Positions 1-8,194 of a stretch of 35,588 nucleotides of DNA are shown one piece after another (the stretch's first letter is position 1; each line of letters starts with the position of its first letter). The stretch is from a virus. The stretch lies in IMG/VR virus record IMGVR_UViG_3300032278_000049, positions 1 through 35,588 of that record; one strand, written 5' to 3'. The position numbers and the translations under genes are program-made. The notes beneath the pieces are model-generated. The model had not been told where the DNA came from and searched no databases. It saw nothing but the letters and a program-made list of their open reading frames with translations.

Positions 1-484
1 ATTAACAGGTACAATTACAGCAGATATAGACACAGTTAATCAATTTACGATTAATACACAAGGACTTAATGCTATATATATTTTTAATATAGCTGAAATT
101 ATCGAAGTTGGTTATTTTTATGATGGTTCAAATTTAAAGTTACCTGGTACCGTTATAGAAGGATGGATAGAAGTTACAACAGATAATTATCAATTAGAAG
201 TTAATAAAAATTATTTTATAGATTCTGGAGCATTAACTGGAATTCCGATGAATTTAATAATGCCTAGTACTGCAAAAATGGGGGATAAAATAGTACTTAT
301 AGATGCAACTGGAACAGCTAGTTCTAATACTTGGATAATAAATCCAAATGGTTTACGCATTGACACTCCGGGTAATGGTACAGGTACATGGGCTATAGGT
401 ACAGGGAAAGTTCAATATGAACTTGTATATTTTGTATCTACTAGAACCTCTAGTGAATGGATAGTTAGAGAGACTGCAACATGA
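1..484 (+). CDS. Virion structural / tail-fibre-associated protein, 5' end outside the window
   Basis: Frame 2 is open from the first bases of the window, so the gene starts upstream; an internal ATG at 248 is not the true start. About 160 codons are visible. The product is rich in Thr, Gly, Asn and Ile, in short beta-strand-like segments, with no Cys and no membrane segment. The C-terminal part, about 80 residues ending in SEWIVRETAT, resembles the fibre-type beta modules that close many T4-like marine phage structural proteins. The same kind of ending recurs in the next gene (TTWRIFA). The stop overlaps the next start as ATGA. Role inferred from composition and context; the missing N-terminus prevents a firmer call. 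Confidence 0.6.
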   Translation, partial: LTGTITADIDTVNQFTINTQGLNAIYIFNIAEIIEVGYFYDGSNLKLPGTVIEGWIEVTTDNYQLEVNKNYFIDSGALTGIPMNLIMPSTAKMGDKIVLIDATGTASSNTWIINPNGLRIDTPGNGTGTWAIGTGKVQYELVYFVSTRTSSEWIVRETAT

Positions 485-1152
485 AATTTTTAAAGAAAAA
501 AATTATTGATACAGCAGAAGTACAACAGGATGTTTTTACTGGAACTGGTGCGGAAACTGAATTTACTCTTACATTTACTGTAATGGATGTAAAACAATTG
601 TTCGTATCTATTGACGGATTAACACAAGAACCTATTGCGGCATATGGTGTTAGTAATGATGGTGCAAAAGTTGTATTTACAGAAGCACCTATTTTAGATG
701 CAAAAATTTTATGCAAATACATTGAAGCATCTCCAATTAATATTACAACTGTAAATCAAAATTCTATAGGAATAGATGAACTTGCTGTAACAGACGGAAC
801 ATATGGACAAGCATTAACTACAGATGGATCAGGCGGATTAAGTTTTGCCGCAGTTGATCCTGGAGGATTCGAATATAAAAATGATGCAGATTCTCCATTT
901 ACATCTTATGCTGGCCAAGCAGTTCAAATTGACACAACAAATGCCCCAGTTACTATGAAATTACCTGCAAGTCCTAACCAAAATGATGCTGTTACTATAG
1001 TAGATGGTGGCGGAAATTTTGGTGGATACCCATTAACTGTTGATCGAAATGGTAGTACAATAATGGATGTAGCAGACGATTTAGTAGTTAATTATGAACG
1101 TACTTATTTTGGTTTAGTATATAATGGTACCACCTGGAGGATATTTGCATAA
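481..1152 (+). CDS. Phage fibre-like structural protein (223 aa)
   Basis: The start ATG overlaps the previous stop by 4 nt, so translation is probably coupled. Residues about 18-85 look like the small beta module found at the start of many phage fibre proteins: a TGTGAETEFTL strand, a region with VSIDGLTQEP, then FTEAPILDAKI. Residues 135-223 form a second beta-rich module containing TMKLPASPNQNDAVTIVDGGG, typical of tail-fibre or adhesin stalks, and the end TTWRIFA matches the style of the neighbouring genes. There is no signal peptide. It is probably a virion fibre or fibre-attachment component, assembled with the proteins on either side. Specific T4 counterpart not recognised. Confidence 0.6.
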   Translation: MKFLKKKIIDTAEVQQDVFTGTGAETEFTLTFTVMDVKQLFVSIDGLTQEPIAAYGVSNDGAKVVFTEAPILDAKILCKYIEASPINITTVNQNSIGIDELAVTDGTYGQALTTDGSGGLSFAAVDPGGFEYKNDADSPFTSYAGQAVQIDTTNAPVTMKLPASPNQNDAVTIVDGGGNFGGYPLTVDRNGSTIMDVADDLVVNYERTYFGLVYNGTTWRIFA

Positions 1153-2969
1153 TGGCGTTAACAAAATTACCAGCAGGATCTATTATTGATGGCACGATAA
1201 CAAGTGCAAAAATTGCTAATGCAACTATACTTGGGGAAGATATAGGAACAGGATCAATTTCAGCAGATAAAATAAACACAACATTAGATATTTCATCGCA
1301 CACAATAACATTACCTCAAGATTTAATAGGTCATAGAGAATTAGATATAACATTTACATCACCAGCAGACGATGATAAATTTTTACAAATATCATCTGCC
1401 GGAGTTCTACAATGGTCCGCACCTGGAACGTATCCTATTACATATGCCGCATTATCAGGTGTTATACCTGCTGGTCATATAGCAAATGAAACTATTACGT
1501 CAGCACACATTGAAAATTTAACTATAGCAGATGAAGATATAGCAGATGGTACAATATCGGGGGTAAAATTAAATGCAACCTTAGATTTATCTACAAAAAC
1601 GATAACTTATCCTACTGATAATTCATTAACCAATTTAACAATAACAGGCGATCTACACATAACAGGCACAACAACCGAAATAGATACCCAAAATTTATTA
1701 GTTAAAGATAACATAATAGTAATTAATGATGAAGAAAGCGGAGTCGGAGTAACTGCCGGAGCCGCAGGTATTGAAATTCATAGAGGCCCAGGTCAAGATA
1801 AAGCCACCATTATGTGGAACGAAACGAATGATAAGTTCGAATTTAAAATAGGTGCCTCAGATGCTGTCTTAGTTTTTGATAATGTTGAACCTCCTGATTC
1901 TTCTGTAGGATATGATCAAATAATAATAAACAATTTAACTGATCCTGGGCCCGGAGTTAATACGTTTTTAGAATCAGATGGAACCGGTAATTTTAATTTA
2001 ACAGAAATACAAATAGGTGGCATTACATTAGATGGCGATGTTACCGGTCCAGTGGATGATAATTCATTAGGAAATTATTCTGTAACTGCAACGCATTTAC
2101 AAGATCATTGTGTTACATCATCTAAAATAGATACAACTCTTTCGTTTGTTGGAAAAACAATTATTTTAAATGCCGGAGATATATTATCTGCAATAAATGG
2201 AGGAGGCTATTTTAATATATCAAATCCCTATTTTAATGTTCCAGATGATTGTATCGATAGTTCAAAAATAAAAGATGGTTCTGTAACTGGTTTTAAATTA
2301 TCCGATACTTTAAATTTATCATCAAAAGCAATTATATGGCCCAACCTTCAAACTTTTAATCATGTTACAATAGAAGATTATTTAACAGTTAATAATATAT
2401 CTGTAATAAACAATACATTAGATGTTAATGATCAAGTAACAATTACCAATAGTGGTCTTAATGATGCATTAATAGTTAATAATTCATCACCTGCTAATAT
2501 TATGAAATTACAAAATAGTTCAACTGATGTTTTTGTAGTAGATAATAGCGGTGATGTATTAATTAAACAAAATCTATTTGTTGAAAAAAATATTCTTAAA
2601 AAATTAGGATTAGTAGTTGTAAATGGCACTACTGCAACTATAGATTTAGCTCTTGGTGACCATTTTGTATTAGAACTTGATGGTCTTACACAAGATATAA
2701 CAACATTGACAATAACCAATACAAGTTCAACTCCTAATATGATAACTACTTTTACTATGAAAGTTATTCAAGGTCCGGTAGACAGAGGGATTACATGGAG
2801 CGGAATATCTCATATTAAATGGCCAGATTCACTTGGAGATGGGTCATTAACAGGAATATTACCTCCTGTTATAACATCAGGAAATAATAAAGAAGATTTA
2901 TTTTCGTTTTTTACTCATGATAATGGAACTAGTTGGTATGGCCAAATACTTGGTATGGGTTATAGTTAA
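1152..2969 (+). CDS. Repeat-containing tail-fibre protein (605 aa)
   Basis: The start shares its A with the previous TAA. The protein carries at least four degenerate copies of a module with the pattern S-A/S-K-I ... G-T/S-I-S/T ... L-N-A/T-T-L-D/S ... K-T-I, for example around residues 10-55, 105-155, 310-345 and 365-400. It has many short beta strands and almost no charged helices. Such modules are typical of trimeric tail-fibre shafts in T4-like marine phages. The central part (TITGDLHITGTTTEID, residues about 160-180) resembles fibre segments preceding receptor-binding regions. The 3' end meets the convergent Nudix gene with overlapping stops and no visible terminator. Likely host-recognition fibre; receptor unknown. 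Confidence 0.7.
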   Translation: MALTKLPAGSIIDGTITSAKIANATILGEDIGTGSISADKINTTLDISSHTITLPQDLIGHRELDITFTSPADDDKFLQISSAGVLQWSAPGTYPITYAALSGVIPAGHIANETITSAHIENLTIADEDIADGTISGVKLNATLDLSTKTITYPTDNSLTNLTITGDLHITGTTTEIDTQNLLVKDNIIVINDEESGVGVTAGAAGIEIHRGPGQDKATIMWNETNDKFEFKIGASDAVLVFDNVEPPDSSVGYDQIIINNLTDPGPGVNTFLESDGTGNFNLTEIQIGGITLDGDVTGPVDDNSLGNYSVTATHLQDHCVTSSKIDTTLSFVGKTIILNAGDILSAINGGGYFNISNPYFNVPDDCIDSSKIKDGSVTGFKLSDTLNLSSKAIIWPNLQTFNHVTIEDYLTVNNISVINNTLDVNDQVTITNSGLNDALIVNNSSPANIMKLQNSSTDVFVVDNSGDVLIKQNLFVEKNILKKLGLVVVNGTTATIDLALGDHFVLELDGLTQDITTLTITNTSSTPNMITTFTMKVIQGPVDRGITWSGISHIKWPDSLGDGSLTGILPPVITSGNNKEDLFSFFTHDNGTSWYGQILGMGYS

Positions 2970-3397
2970 GCGGCTATTTGTTGTATATTTGTTGCTATAA
3001 TTTGTATTTTTTTAATAGCAGATTTATCATAAAAAACTAATTTAGCGCCTGAATGTAATGGCTTAGGCCATGATCCGATGTCTACCCAACAATATCCGCT
3101 AGACTCTTCGTTTAATATTGGGACAAATTCGTCATAACAAGCAATAACAAATGTTTTATAATTAAATCCATTTTCAGATTCAAATATATGTAAGGGATAT
3201 ATTTTATGTGAAACAGGAAGTTTCCCCATTTCTTCTTCTAATTCTCGTTCTAATGTTTCTAATGGCTGTTCGTCTTTTTCTGCTTTACCACCCCAAAATG
3301 CCCAAGTGCCAGAATGACTGACATTTTTTGATCGCATTTGAAGTAATATTCTACCAGTAGGTAAAGACAAAAAGATAGCACCTACTCCGCTAATCAT
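2966..3397 (-). CDS. Nudix hydrolase
   Basis: Hydrolyses nucleoside-diphosphate-linked compounds; the substrate here is unknown. A complete Nudix box (GX5EX7REUXEEXG) lies at residues 37-58: G37, E43, R51-E52-L53, E55-E56, G58. It is preceded by SGTWAFWGGK, which is typical of the family. I place the start at the ATG at 3397, giving 143 aa, because GGAG lies 9 nt upstream and the ATG overlaps the gp15 stop as ATGA. A longer frame starting with TTG at 3412 would destroy that ribosome binding site arrangement. It is coupled downstream of gp15 and convergent with the fibre gene. T4 itself encodes a Nudix enzyme (NudE), so a phage Nudix gene is not surprising. Confidence 0.9.
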   Translation of the reverse strand: MISGVGAIFLSLPTGRILLQMRSKNVSHSGTWAFWGGKAEKDEQPLETLERELEEEMGKLPVSHKIYPLHIFESENGFNYKTFVIACYDEFVPILNEESSGYCWVDIGSWPKPLHSGAKLVFYDKSAIKKIQIIATNIQQIAA

Positions 3398-5658
3398 AAA
3401 TATAATCTCCAATAGCCGGCTGGATAGTTTGCTTCAATTGCACTAATCCATTCTGTACCATTCCATTTCCATTTTTTACTATCTTGTGCATTTTGTGTAA
3501 ATTTTATAGTTCCCCAGGTATGTCCTGCGGTTTCACATGTAGATTTAACAGCATGTTCATTATACGGACAACCTATATATGCGGCACTCGCATTAAAATC
3601 TACAATCCATTCAGAGCCAGTTTGGCTATATTGTATTATATCGTACTTATTGCCATGTGTTCCGTGAACATCTGAAGAAACAATATGTGCATTATGTGCT
3701 ACTCCAATGAATGTATGCCCACCAAATATTAAACCATATATATGTTTTACAGTAGGTGATGTTTGTTGGGTCCAAGATACACCATTATTTGATGAAGTAG
3801 CAATAACTCCATTATTTCCTGCGGTAACAAAAACTCCATTACCAAAAGTAACTTCATAAAACCCGTCTGTTATTCCTGAATTCCTTGAAAACCATGTAAT
3901 TCCATCAGTAGATGTAAGAATAGCATCATTTGCTCCTGTAACAACAAATGTATTATTTCCATATGCTATTCCTCTAAGATGTTCTGATGATCCAGAAGTT
4001 CTTTCAGTCCAGGTAACTGCATCTGGTGAAGTATAAATTTTACCATTCCAAGTTACAAAAACATATAAACTATTTGCATATATAACATCAAATATTGTTA
4101 CCGTAATCGGTGTCGATTGTTCTGTCCATGTTACACCATCTGGAGAAGTAATAAGAGCTCCACCAGCACCTACTACAACATATTGGTTATTGCCCCATGT
4201 AACAGCTCTAAGTTGGTTTGTAAATGCATTTGGAGGCGTTTGAGGAGACCAAGTAATTGCATCAGGTGATGTAAGAATAGTTGCATTATTTCCTACCGCA
4301 ATCCATTGATCATTTCCATATGTAATACCATACATACCTTCGTTTGTACCTGAAGTTCTTTCAGTCCATGCCTCTCCGTGTCCTGGTGAACTTTGGATTT
4401 TACCAGTCATTCCGACACTTACAAATAAACCATTATAGTGAGCAACATCATTTAAATGAGTGCTTGTAGCAGATGTTTCCGAAGCCCACTCTACTCCTAC
4501 AGTTCCGCTTCCTCCACCTCCTGGCCAATACGATCCTGTAGGAATTTCATCTAAAACCAAATATCGTTGACCATCGGCCGCCGCTGGTAATGTACCATCG
4601 CCAGGATAAGCAAGTGTAGGATTTATAATAGCATCAACAGTAGCAGTTTCTGCTGAGTTTGAAGGTAAAGTATCTGTATCTATAGTTGCTGTAAGTTGTG
4701 GACCTGTTGGCTCAGATAAAGTACCATATACTTGAAAATTTGCTTCACTTTCTACTAAAGCATCCATTAATTTAACTTGACTAACTCCTGTTCTAAAGTC
4801 AGCACCTCGTTCTAGGAATAAATCTTCCCAAGTATCGGTTGTAACAGATCCATCTTTATCTAATAATGTTAATAAATTGCCTGTAAAGTTTACAACTTTA
4901 TCACCATATGTTGTTACCATATAACTAGAATCAGCACCTGGAATAGATCCGTCATTTCTAAATTGCGCCATTTCTGCAGATGATTTTGCAGTAACAACAG
5001 AAGAAATAATTTGATGAATAAGTTTTTGTTTTGTAACTCTTGCCGGAACAGTTAAATGTATAGGCATTTTAAACATCAATGTTGCAATGTCTATAGTATC
5101 TTCTACTCCTGTGGGTATGGATCTATTTGTCCATTGTACACTAGTTAATTCTACAATAGACAATCTTGTCCAATCAAATGGATTATCTGTAGCATTAATA
5201 TCAACAGAAGGATTATATAAAGTTAAAATTTGTTCTAATAATTGAAATTTTTGATCACTATTACTTGTCCATATATCTACTTGCATTGTTAAATTATAAG
5301 GAACAGGCATGTGTCGTTCAATTTGATATGTGTTACCCAATTCATTATCATATTCATTAGTTGTATAATTAAACTTTTTTTCAAACACCTGTACTTTATC
5401 TACTTCCATAGGTGCTCGTCTAGATTCTGGACTTATCTCTAATGCTTGAACCCAACAACTAATAAATGGTGCAGAATTTATTACATTTTCTGAATTTTGC
5501 TTTAAAATATGCATTGCCATGCGGTTAGCATCACCGTATCTAACAGGGACAGTTCTATATGTTTCTGTTTCTCTATCTATTTCAATTTGGAAATTAGCAA
5601 ATAATCGCATAAATTGTTGCAAATATCTGCGAGTTTGTTTATCGTAAAAAAAATCCAT
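3394..5658 (-). CDS. 15: gp15-like tail sheath stabiliser fused to a beta-propeller (754 aa)
   Basis: Residues 1-270 resemble T4 gp15, the proximal tail terminator that caps the sheath and joins tail to neck: FFYDKQTRRYLQQFMRLFANF parallels the T4 start, followed by the VPVRYGD and LQVDIWTSN-type strands. T4 gp15 is 272 aa. Here about 480 residues follow. Residues 345-385 form a small Gly-rich phage module (GDGTLPAAADGQRYLVLDEIP). Residues about 388-668 hold seven repeats of about 40 aa with the pattern YGN-x-x-F/W-V-x-V-G-x-x-x-x-I-x-T/S-S-x-D-G-x-x-W-T, which predicts a seven-bladed BNR/sialidase-like propeller. A Trp-rich domain ends the protein. The start shares one base with the gp14 stop. 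The gp15 part is fairly sure; the propeller's role is unknown, perhaps surface display at the neck. Confidence 0.8.
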   Translation of the reverse strand: MDFFYDKQTRRYLQQFMRLFANFQIEIDRETETYRTVPVRYGDANRMAMHILKQNSENVINSAPFISCWVQALEISPESRRAPMEVDKVQVFEKKFNYTTNEYDNELGNTYQIERHMPVPYNLTMQVDIWTSNSDQKFQLLEQILTLYNPSVDINATDNPFDWTRLSIVELTSVQWTNRSIPTGVEDTIDIATLMFKMPIHLTVPARVTKQKLIHQIISSVVTAKSSAEMAQFRNDGSIPGADSSYMVTTYGDKVVNFTGNLLTLLDKDGSVTTDTWEDLFLERGADFRTGVSQVKLMDALVESEANFQVYGTLSEPTGPQLTATIDTDTLPSNSAETATVDAIINPTLAYPGDGTLPAAADGQRYLVLDEIPTGSYWPGGGGSGTVGVEWASETSATSTHLNDVAHYNGLFVSVGMTGKIQSSPGHGEAWTERTSGTNEGMYGITYGNDQWIAVGNNATILTSPDAITWSPQTPPNAFTNQLRAVTWGNNQYVVVGAGGALITSPDGVTWTEQSTPITVTIFDVIYANSLYVFVTWNGKIYTSPDAVTWTERTSGSSEHLRGIAYGNNTFVVTGANDAILTSTDGITWFSRNSGITDGFYEVTFGNGVFVTAGNNGVIATSSNNGVSWTQQTSPTVKHIYGLIFGGHTFIGVAHNAHIVSSDVHGTHGNKYDIIQYSQTGSEWIVDFNASAAYIGCPYNEHAVKSTCETAGHTWGTIKFTQNAQDSKKWKWNGTEWISAIEANYPAGYWRLYL

Positions 5659-6641
5659 TACACATCACTCTTTGGTTTTATTACACTAGATAATCCTTGT
5701 TTCGATTTAACATCTTCACCAGGCATAGATATTGTATCAGGATTGTTTGTGAATCTTCGTTGCGAAAATACTCTTGATTCCCAACTATCATCATTAGGAT
5801 TATGATCTGCTGTATATGTCCACAATGTTCCTACACGTTTATATAATCTATTAGGTGTAAAATCAGTTCGTACAAAGAAATCACCTTCAGTTGGATTAGC
5901 AGGAAATTGTGTTCCGCTTGCAGGTGATATCGAATCATAATCAAATAAATGACCAGTATCTAATATACCTGTATTCTCTTGTTCTGCGGCTTCAATAATA
6001 GTTTCAGATATTTCAATTTCAGATGCATATGTACTAAGCACATCAGTGTCAGTTTCCATAATATCTTGAAATTCTTGTGTGTCGTTCATAGGACCTACTT
6101 TCACACGCCATATATGGGGCCACCAAGATTGAGAAAATCCTTCTGATGCTCTATTAGCATCTTCAACTACATAAAATTTATTAATACCATTTAAACTTGG
6201 ATCTAACAATGTATCATCACGTAAATGTGGTAATTCTAATACATCACCTGACATTAGTTTTCTGCCAAGTTTTGCTATCATATCATTAATGTGAAATGAT
6301 ACAAATAAATTATCTGCTGTTAAAAAGAAACCAAATTGGGAAAGATCAAAATCATTATCACTTACATTATATAAGCCACGTAATTCATAAATATCAGGAT
6401 CATATTTTCTATCCCTATTTTCCATTAATAACATGTCTTGTATTGTTACTTCAGACGCACCATCTGTTGATGCATAGTGATTAGGTTGGGTTGGATCATT
6501 TTGTTCACCAACATTTTCTGGTCCTAAATATTTGTGTACTAAAAAGGCAGTCCCGCCCACTTCAAATTGTTCTCTAATGTTTGAATCAAAAAAGTTATAA
6601 TCGTTGGACTTTTCTTGTCGCCAAAGGCTAAGTCGGGGCAT
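5658..6641 (-). CDS. 14: gp14-like neck protein (327 aa)
   Basis: Neck protein of T4-like phages that joins the head portal to the tail. The N-terminal half has the features I know from cyanophage gp14: YNFFDSNIREQFEVGGT, HKYLGP, ENRDRKYDPDIYELRGLYNV, LSQFGFFL and RKLMSGDVLELPHL. The C-terminal part carries an extra Gly/Pro module (residues about 245-275, FPANPTEGDFFVRTDFTPN) seen in other phage structural proteins. The ribosome binding site AAGGAA lies 8 nt before the ATG, and a late promoter-like GATAAATA lies just upstream. It heads a unit gp14-gp15-Nudix on the minus strand, away from gp13, which is on the plus strand 14 kb off. In T4 these neck genes are adjacent. Confidence 0.85.
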   Translation of the reverse strand: MPRLSLWRQEKSNDYNFFDSNIREQFEVGGTAFLVHKYLGPENVGEQNDPTQPNHYASTDGASEVTIQDMLLMENRDRKYDPDIYELRGLYNVSDNDFDLSQFGFFLTADNLFVSFHINDMIAKLGRKLMSGDVLELPHLRDDTLLDPSLNGINKFYVVEDANRASEGFSQSWWPHIWRVKVGPMNDTQEFQDIMETDTDVLSTYASEIEISETIIEAAEQENTGILDTGHLFDYDSISPASGTQFPANPTEGDFFVRTDFTPNRLYKRVGTLWTYTADHNPNDDSWESRVFSQRRFTNNPDTISMPGEDVKSKQGLSSVIKPKSDV

Positions 6642-6661
6642 ATATCATTCCTTATTCTTAA

Positions 6662-6669
6662 TATTTATC
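6662..6669 (-). promoter_or_regulatory. T4-type late promoter element before gp14
   Basis: On the minus strand the sequence reads CGATAAATATT about 20 nt upstream of the gp14 start. It differs from the T4 late promoter TATAAATA in the first base. The same GATAAATA form occurs before gp18 (24200) and before the acidic-repeat gene (30922). Function inferred from motif and position. Confidence 0.6.
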
Positions 6670-6691
6670 GAAATGTTGTGCCCTGATCAAA

Positions 6692-7648
6692 TTAAACAAT
6701 AGTATCTATAATAACTTTTGTGATATCATATGGATTAGCATTAGATGCAGGTCGTCTATCTTCTAAGTAACCGGTTGTATAATTAGACTCAACTGTCTCA
6801 AGAGGTATTCTTACACTTGCACCTCTATCACCTTCGCCGTAAGTAAACTGATCAATAGATGCTGTCTCGTGTTTACCAGTCAATCTTTGATCATTATCTT
6901 TTCCATATACTGCTATGTGTTCGGCATGTCGGTTTTTCATTTTATCCAATATATCATGAAAAATACCTAACTGAGAATTGTTTCTCATCTCGTCTGTGCT
7001 AAAGTTTGTGTGCATACCAGATCCATTCCAATCGCCCTTAATAGGTTTAGGTTCTATATTAATATCACAGCCATGCTCTTCTGCAACCCTCTCTAATATA
7101 TACCGTGACATCCAAAGATCATCACCAGCATTCTTTGCACCTTTACTAAACACTTGATATTCCCATTGGCCAAGAGCAACTTCGGCATTTGTGCCAGTGA
7201 TATCAATCTCTGCATCAATACATGCATCCATATGATCCGAAACTACTTTTCTTCCTGCAACGTTACTTGCACCTATACCACAATAATACGGTCCTTGAGG
7301 TCCAGGCTCACCATTTTCCCAGCCTAGTGGTTTTCCAGTGCCGTTTGTTATAAAGTATTCTTGTTCAAATCCAAACCAATAATCTTCAGAATCCTCAAAT
7401 GTTATTGCTTCTCTTTTTTCAGTCGAACACATAACAAGCCAACCTGCTGGTTGGAATGGGTTATGATAAAGTTTAACAGGAGTTAAAGTAACATCAGAAT
7501 GATTGCCAGGAGCTTGATCGGTAGATGAACCATCATAACCCCAGATTGGAACTAGTTCTAACTTATTAATATCACCATCGGCGACTTTTGTTTTACTTCG
7601 TAATTGCTCATTAGCATCGAGCCATACGTATTCTAGTACTGTCTTCAT
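6692..7648 (-). CDS. glnII: Glutamine synthetase, type II (GSII)
   Basis: Makes glutamine from glutamate, ammonia and ATP. At 318 aa it is a little shorter than cellular GSII (about 340-370) but looks complete. Signatures in order: EYVWLDANEQLRSKTKV (6-22), WGYDGSSTDQA (36-46), FGFEQEY (92-98) with metal-binding glutamates E95 and E97, GPQGPYYCGIGA (116-127), TGTNAEVALGQWEYQ (151-165), GDWNGSGMHTNFST (205-218) with H213, RLTGKHET (255-262) and GYLEDRRPASNANPY (293-307). All expected catalytic blocks are present, so it is probably active. It stands alone on the minus strand. Its ATG overlaps the stop of a possible leader ORF. It may redirect host nitrogen to nucleotide synthesis during infection (inference). 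GSII is the eukaryote/Rhizobium/actinomycete type, not the common bacterial GlnA. Confidence 0.93.
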   Translation of the reverse strand: MKTVLEYVWLDANEQLRSKTKVADGDINKLELVPIWGYDGSSTDQAPGNHSDVTLTPVKLYHNPFQPAGWLVMCSTEKREAITFEDSEDYWFGFEQEYFITNGTGKPLGWENGEPGPQGPYYCGIGASNVAGRKVVSDHMDACIDAEIDITGTNAEVALGQWEYQVFSKGAKNAGDDLWMSRYILERVAEEHGCDINIEPKPIKGDWNGSGMHTNFSTDEMRNNSQLGIFHDILDKMKNRHAEHIAVYGKDNDQRLTGKHETASIDQFTYGEGDRGASVRIPLETVESNYTTGYLEDRRPASNANPYDITKVIIDTIV

Positions 7649-7716
7649 ATAGTTTTCCTTTTAAAAACGCTTAATTTTATGCTGAAAATATAAGCACCAT
7701 TTCCAAAATTTTCCAT
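7645..7716 (-). CDS. Possible leader peptide of glutamine synthetase (23 aa)
   Basis: A 23-codon frame starts at ATG 7716, preceded by TATAGGAAAAATAG with AGGA well placed as a ribosome binding site. It encodes MENFGNGAYIFSIKLSVFKR followed by KTI, and its TGA overlaps the glutamine synthetase ATG as ATGA. The overlap suggests translational coupling. The second ribosome binding site (AAAAGGAAAA) used by glutamine synthetase lies inside this frame. No run of Gln, Glu or Asn codons is present, so a classical attenuator is not indicated. It may be only the by-product of a duplicated leader. Confidence 0.4.
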   Translation of the reverse strand: MENFGNGAYIFSIKLSVFKRKTI

Positions 7717-7747
7717 CTATTTTTCCTATAAAATGCTTAATTTTATG
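7669..7747. repeat. Duplicated 13-bp leader element upstream of glutamine synthetase
   Basis: GCTTAATTTTATG occurs twice in the same orientation, at 7669-7681 and 7735-7747. Each copy is preceded by a similar TTTTCCT...AAAA stretch. On the minus strand each copy therefore ends in an AGGAAAA ribosome binding site, one in front of the leader ORF and one in front of glutamine synthetase. It looks like a tandem duplication of the 5' leader or a paired binding site. Confidence 0.6.
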
Positions 7748-7800
7748 GCGTTTTTCTCATTGAGTATTTACCTCATTATAATATAATTTAACTAGTTACG

Positions 7801-7818
7801 AGAAATTTAAAAATTTCT
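7801..7818. promoter_or_regulatory. Palindrome in the divergent intergenic region
   Basis: AGAAATTT and AAATTTCT form an inverted repeat with 2 bp between the arms, in the middle of the 264-bp region between the divergent glutamine synthetase and diiron-oxidase operon. It could be an operator. The loop is too short and the stem too AT-rich for a terminator, and chance in AT-rich DNA is possible. Confidence 0.3.
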
Positions 7819-7846
7819 GCTAAAATACATAGCATTGTGTATAAAA

Positions 7847-7854
7847 AATAAATA
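7847..7854 (+). promoter_or_regulatory. Late promoter-like element of the diiron-oxidase operon
   Basis: AATAAATAC lies 58 nt upstream of the first start (7913). The same AATAAATA form occurs before gp13 (20850) and before the last gene of the window (35323), so it fits this phage's late promoter style. No convincing sigma70 -35/-10 pair was seen here. If real, it places this metabolic operon under late control. Confidence 0.45.
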
Positions 7855-7912
7855 CGTATATGGAAGCCCTTTTCTAGGAAACCACGTTAATGATCAAAAA
7901 GCGAGGTAACGT

Positions 7913-8194
7913 ATGTTTCTGACAGATCACTTACAAAATGCGGCTAAGTCAGCAGGCCGACCATGCAACTTATCATATTATTTTTATCATGCATGGATAG
8001 CACTTAAATGTGGAACAATTTATTATTATATAGCATTCTTCTCTCACGTACATGCAATTTTTCCATTTGTTCATGCAGGATTTGGACTTGCGGAAATGAT
8101 TGTTGCTCGGACCAATGTAATTCGTAAAAGTATTCCTGACTGGGAAGGCTGGAAAGAATTAGATAATTGGGACGACGAAAAATATGCCTCTTGA
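7913..8194 (+). CDS. Small membrane protein, first gene of the metabolic operon (93 aa)
   Basis: Begins with a good ribosome binding site (GAGGTA, 5-6 nt before ATG). The sequence has MFLTDHLQNAAKSAGRP, then NLSYYFYHAWIALKCG and one or two hydrophobic segments (residues about 28-65, with HVHAIFPFVHAGFGLA), and ends with a polar WEGWKELDNWDDEKYAS tail. The layout of an F-x-D-H start, a Y-x-x-H-W/A helix and a His-rich hydrophobic helix recalls small bacterial proteins of the DUF6356 type. That is resemblance from memory, not a match I can prove. Its 3' end overlaps the diiron-oxidase gene by 11 nt, which ties it to the operon. Possible membrane partner for the enzymes; function unknown. Confidence 0.7.
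   Translation: MFLTDHLQNAAKSAGRPCNLSYYFYHAWIALKCGTIYYYIAFFSHVHAIFPFVHAGFGLAEMIVARTNVIRKSIPDWEGWKELDNWDDEKYAS

Noticed and set aside
3397-3412. TTG start at 3412 for the Nudix gene
   Set aside because: The GGAG ribosome binding site lies just behind this TTG and serves the ATG at 3397, which also overlaps the gp15 stop.
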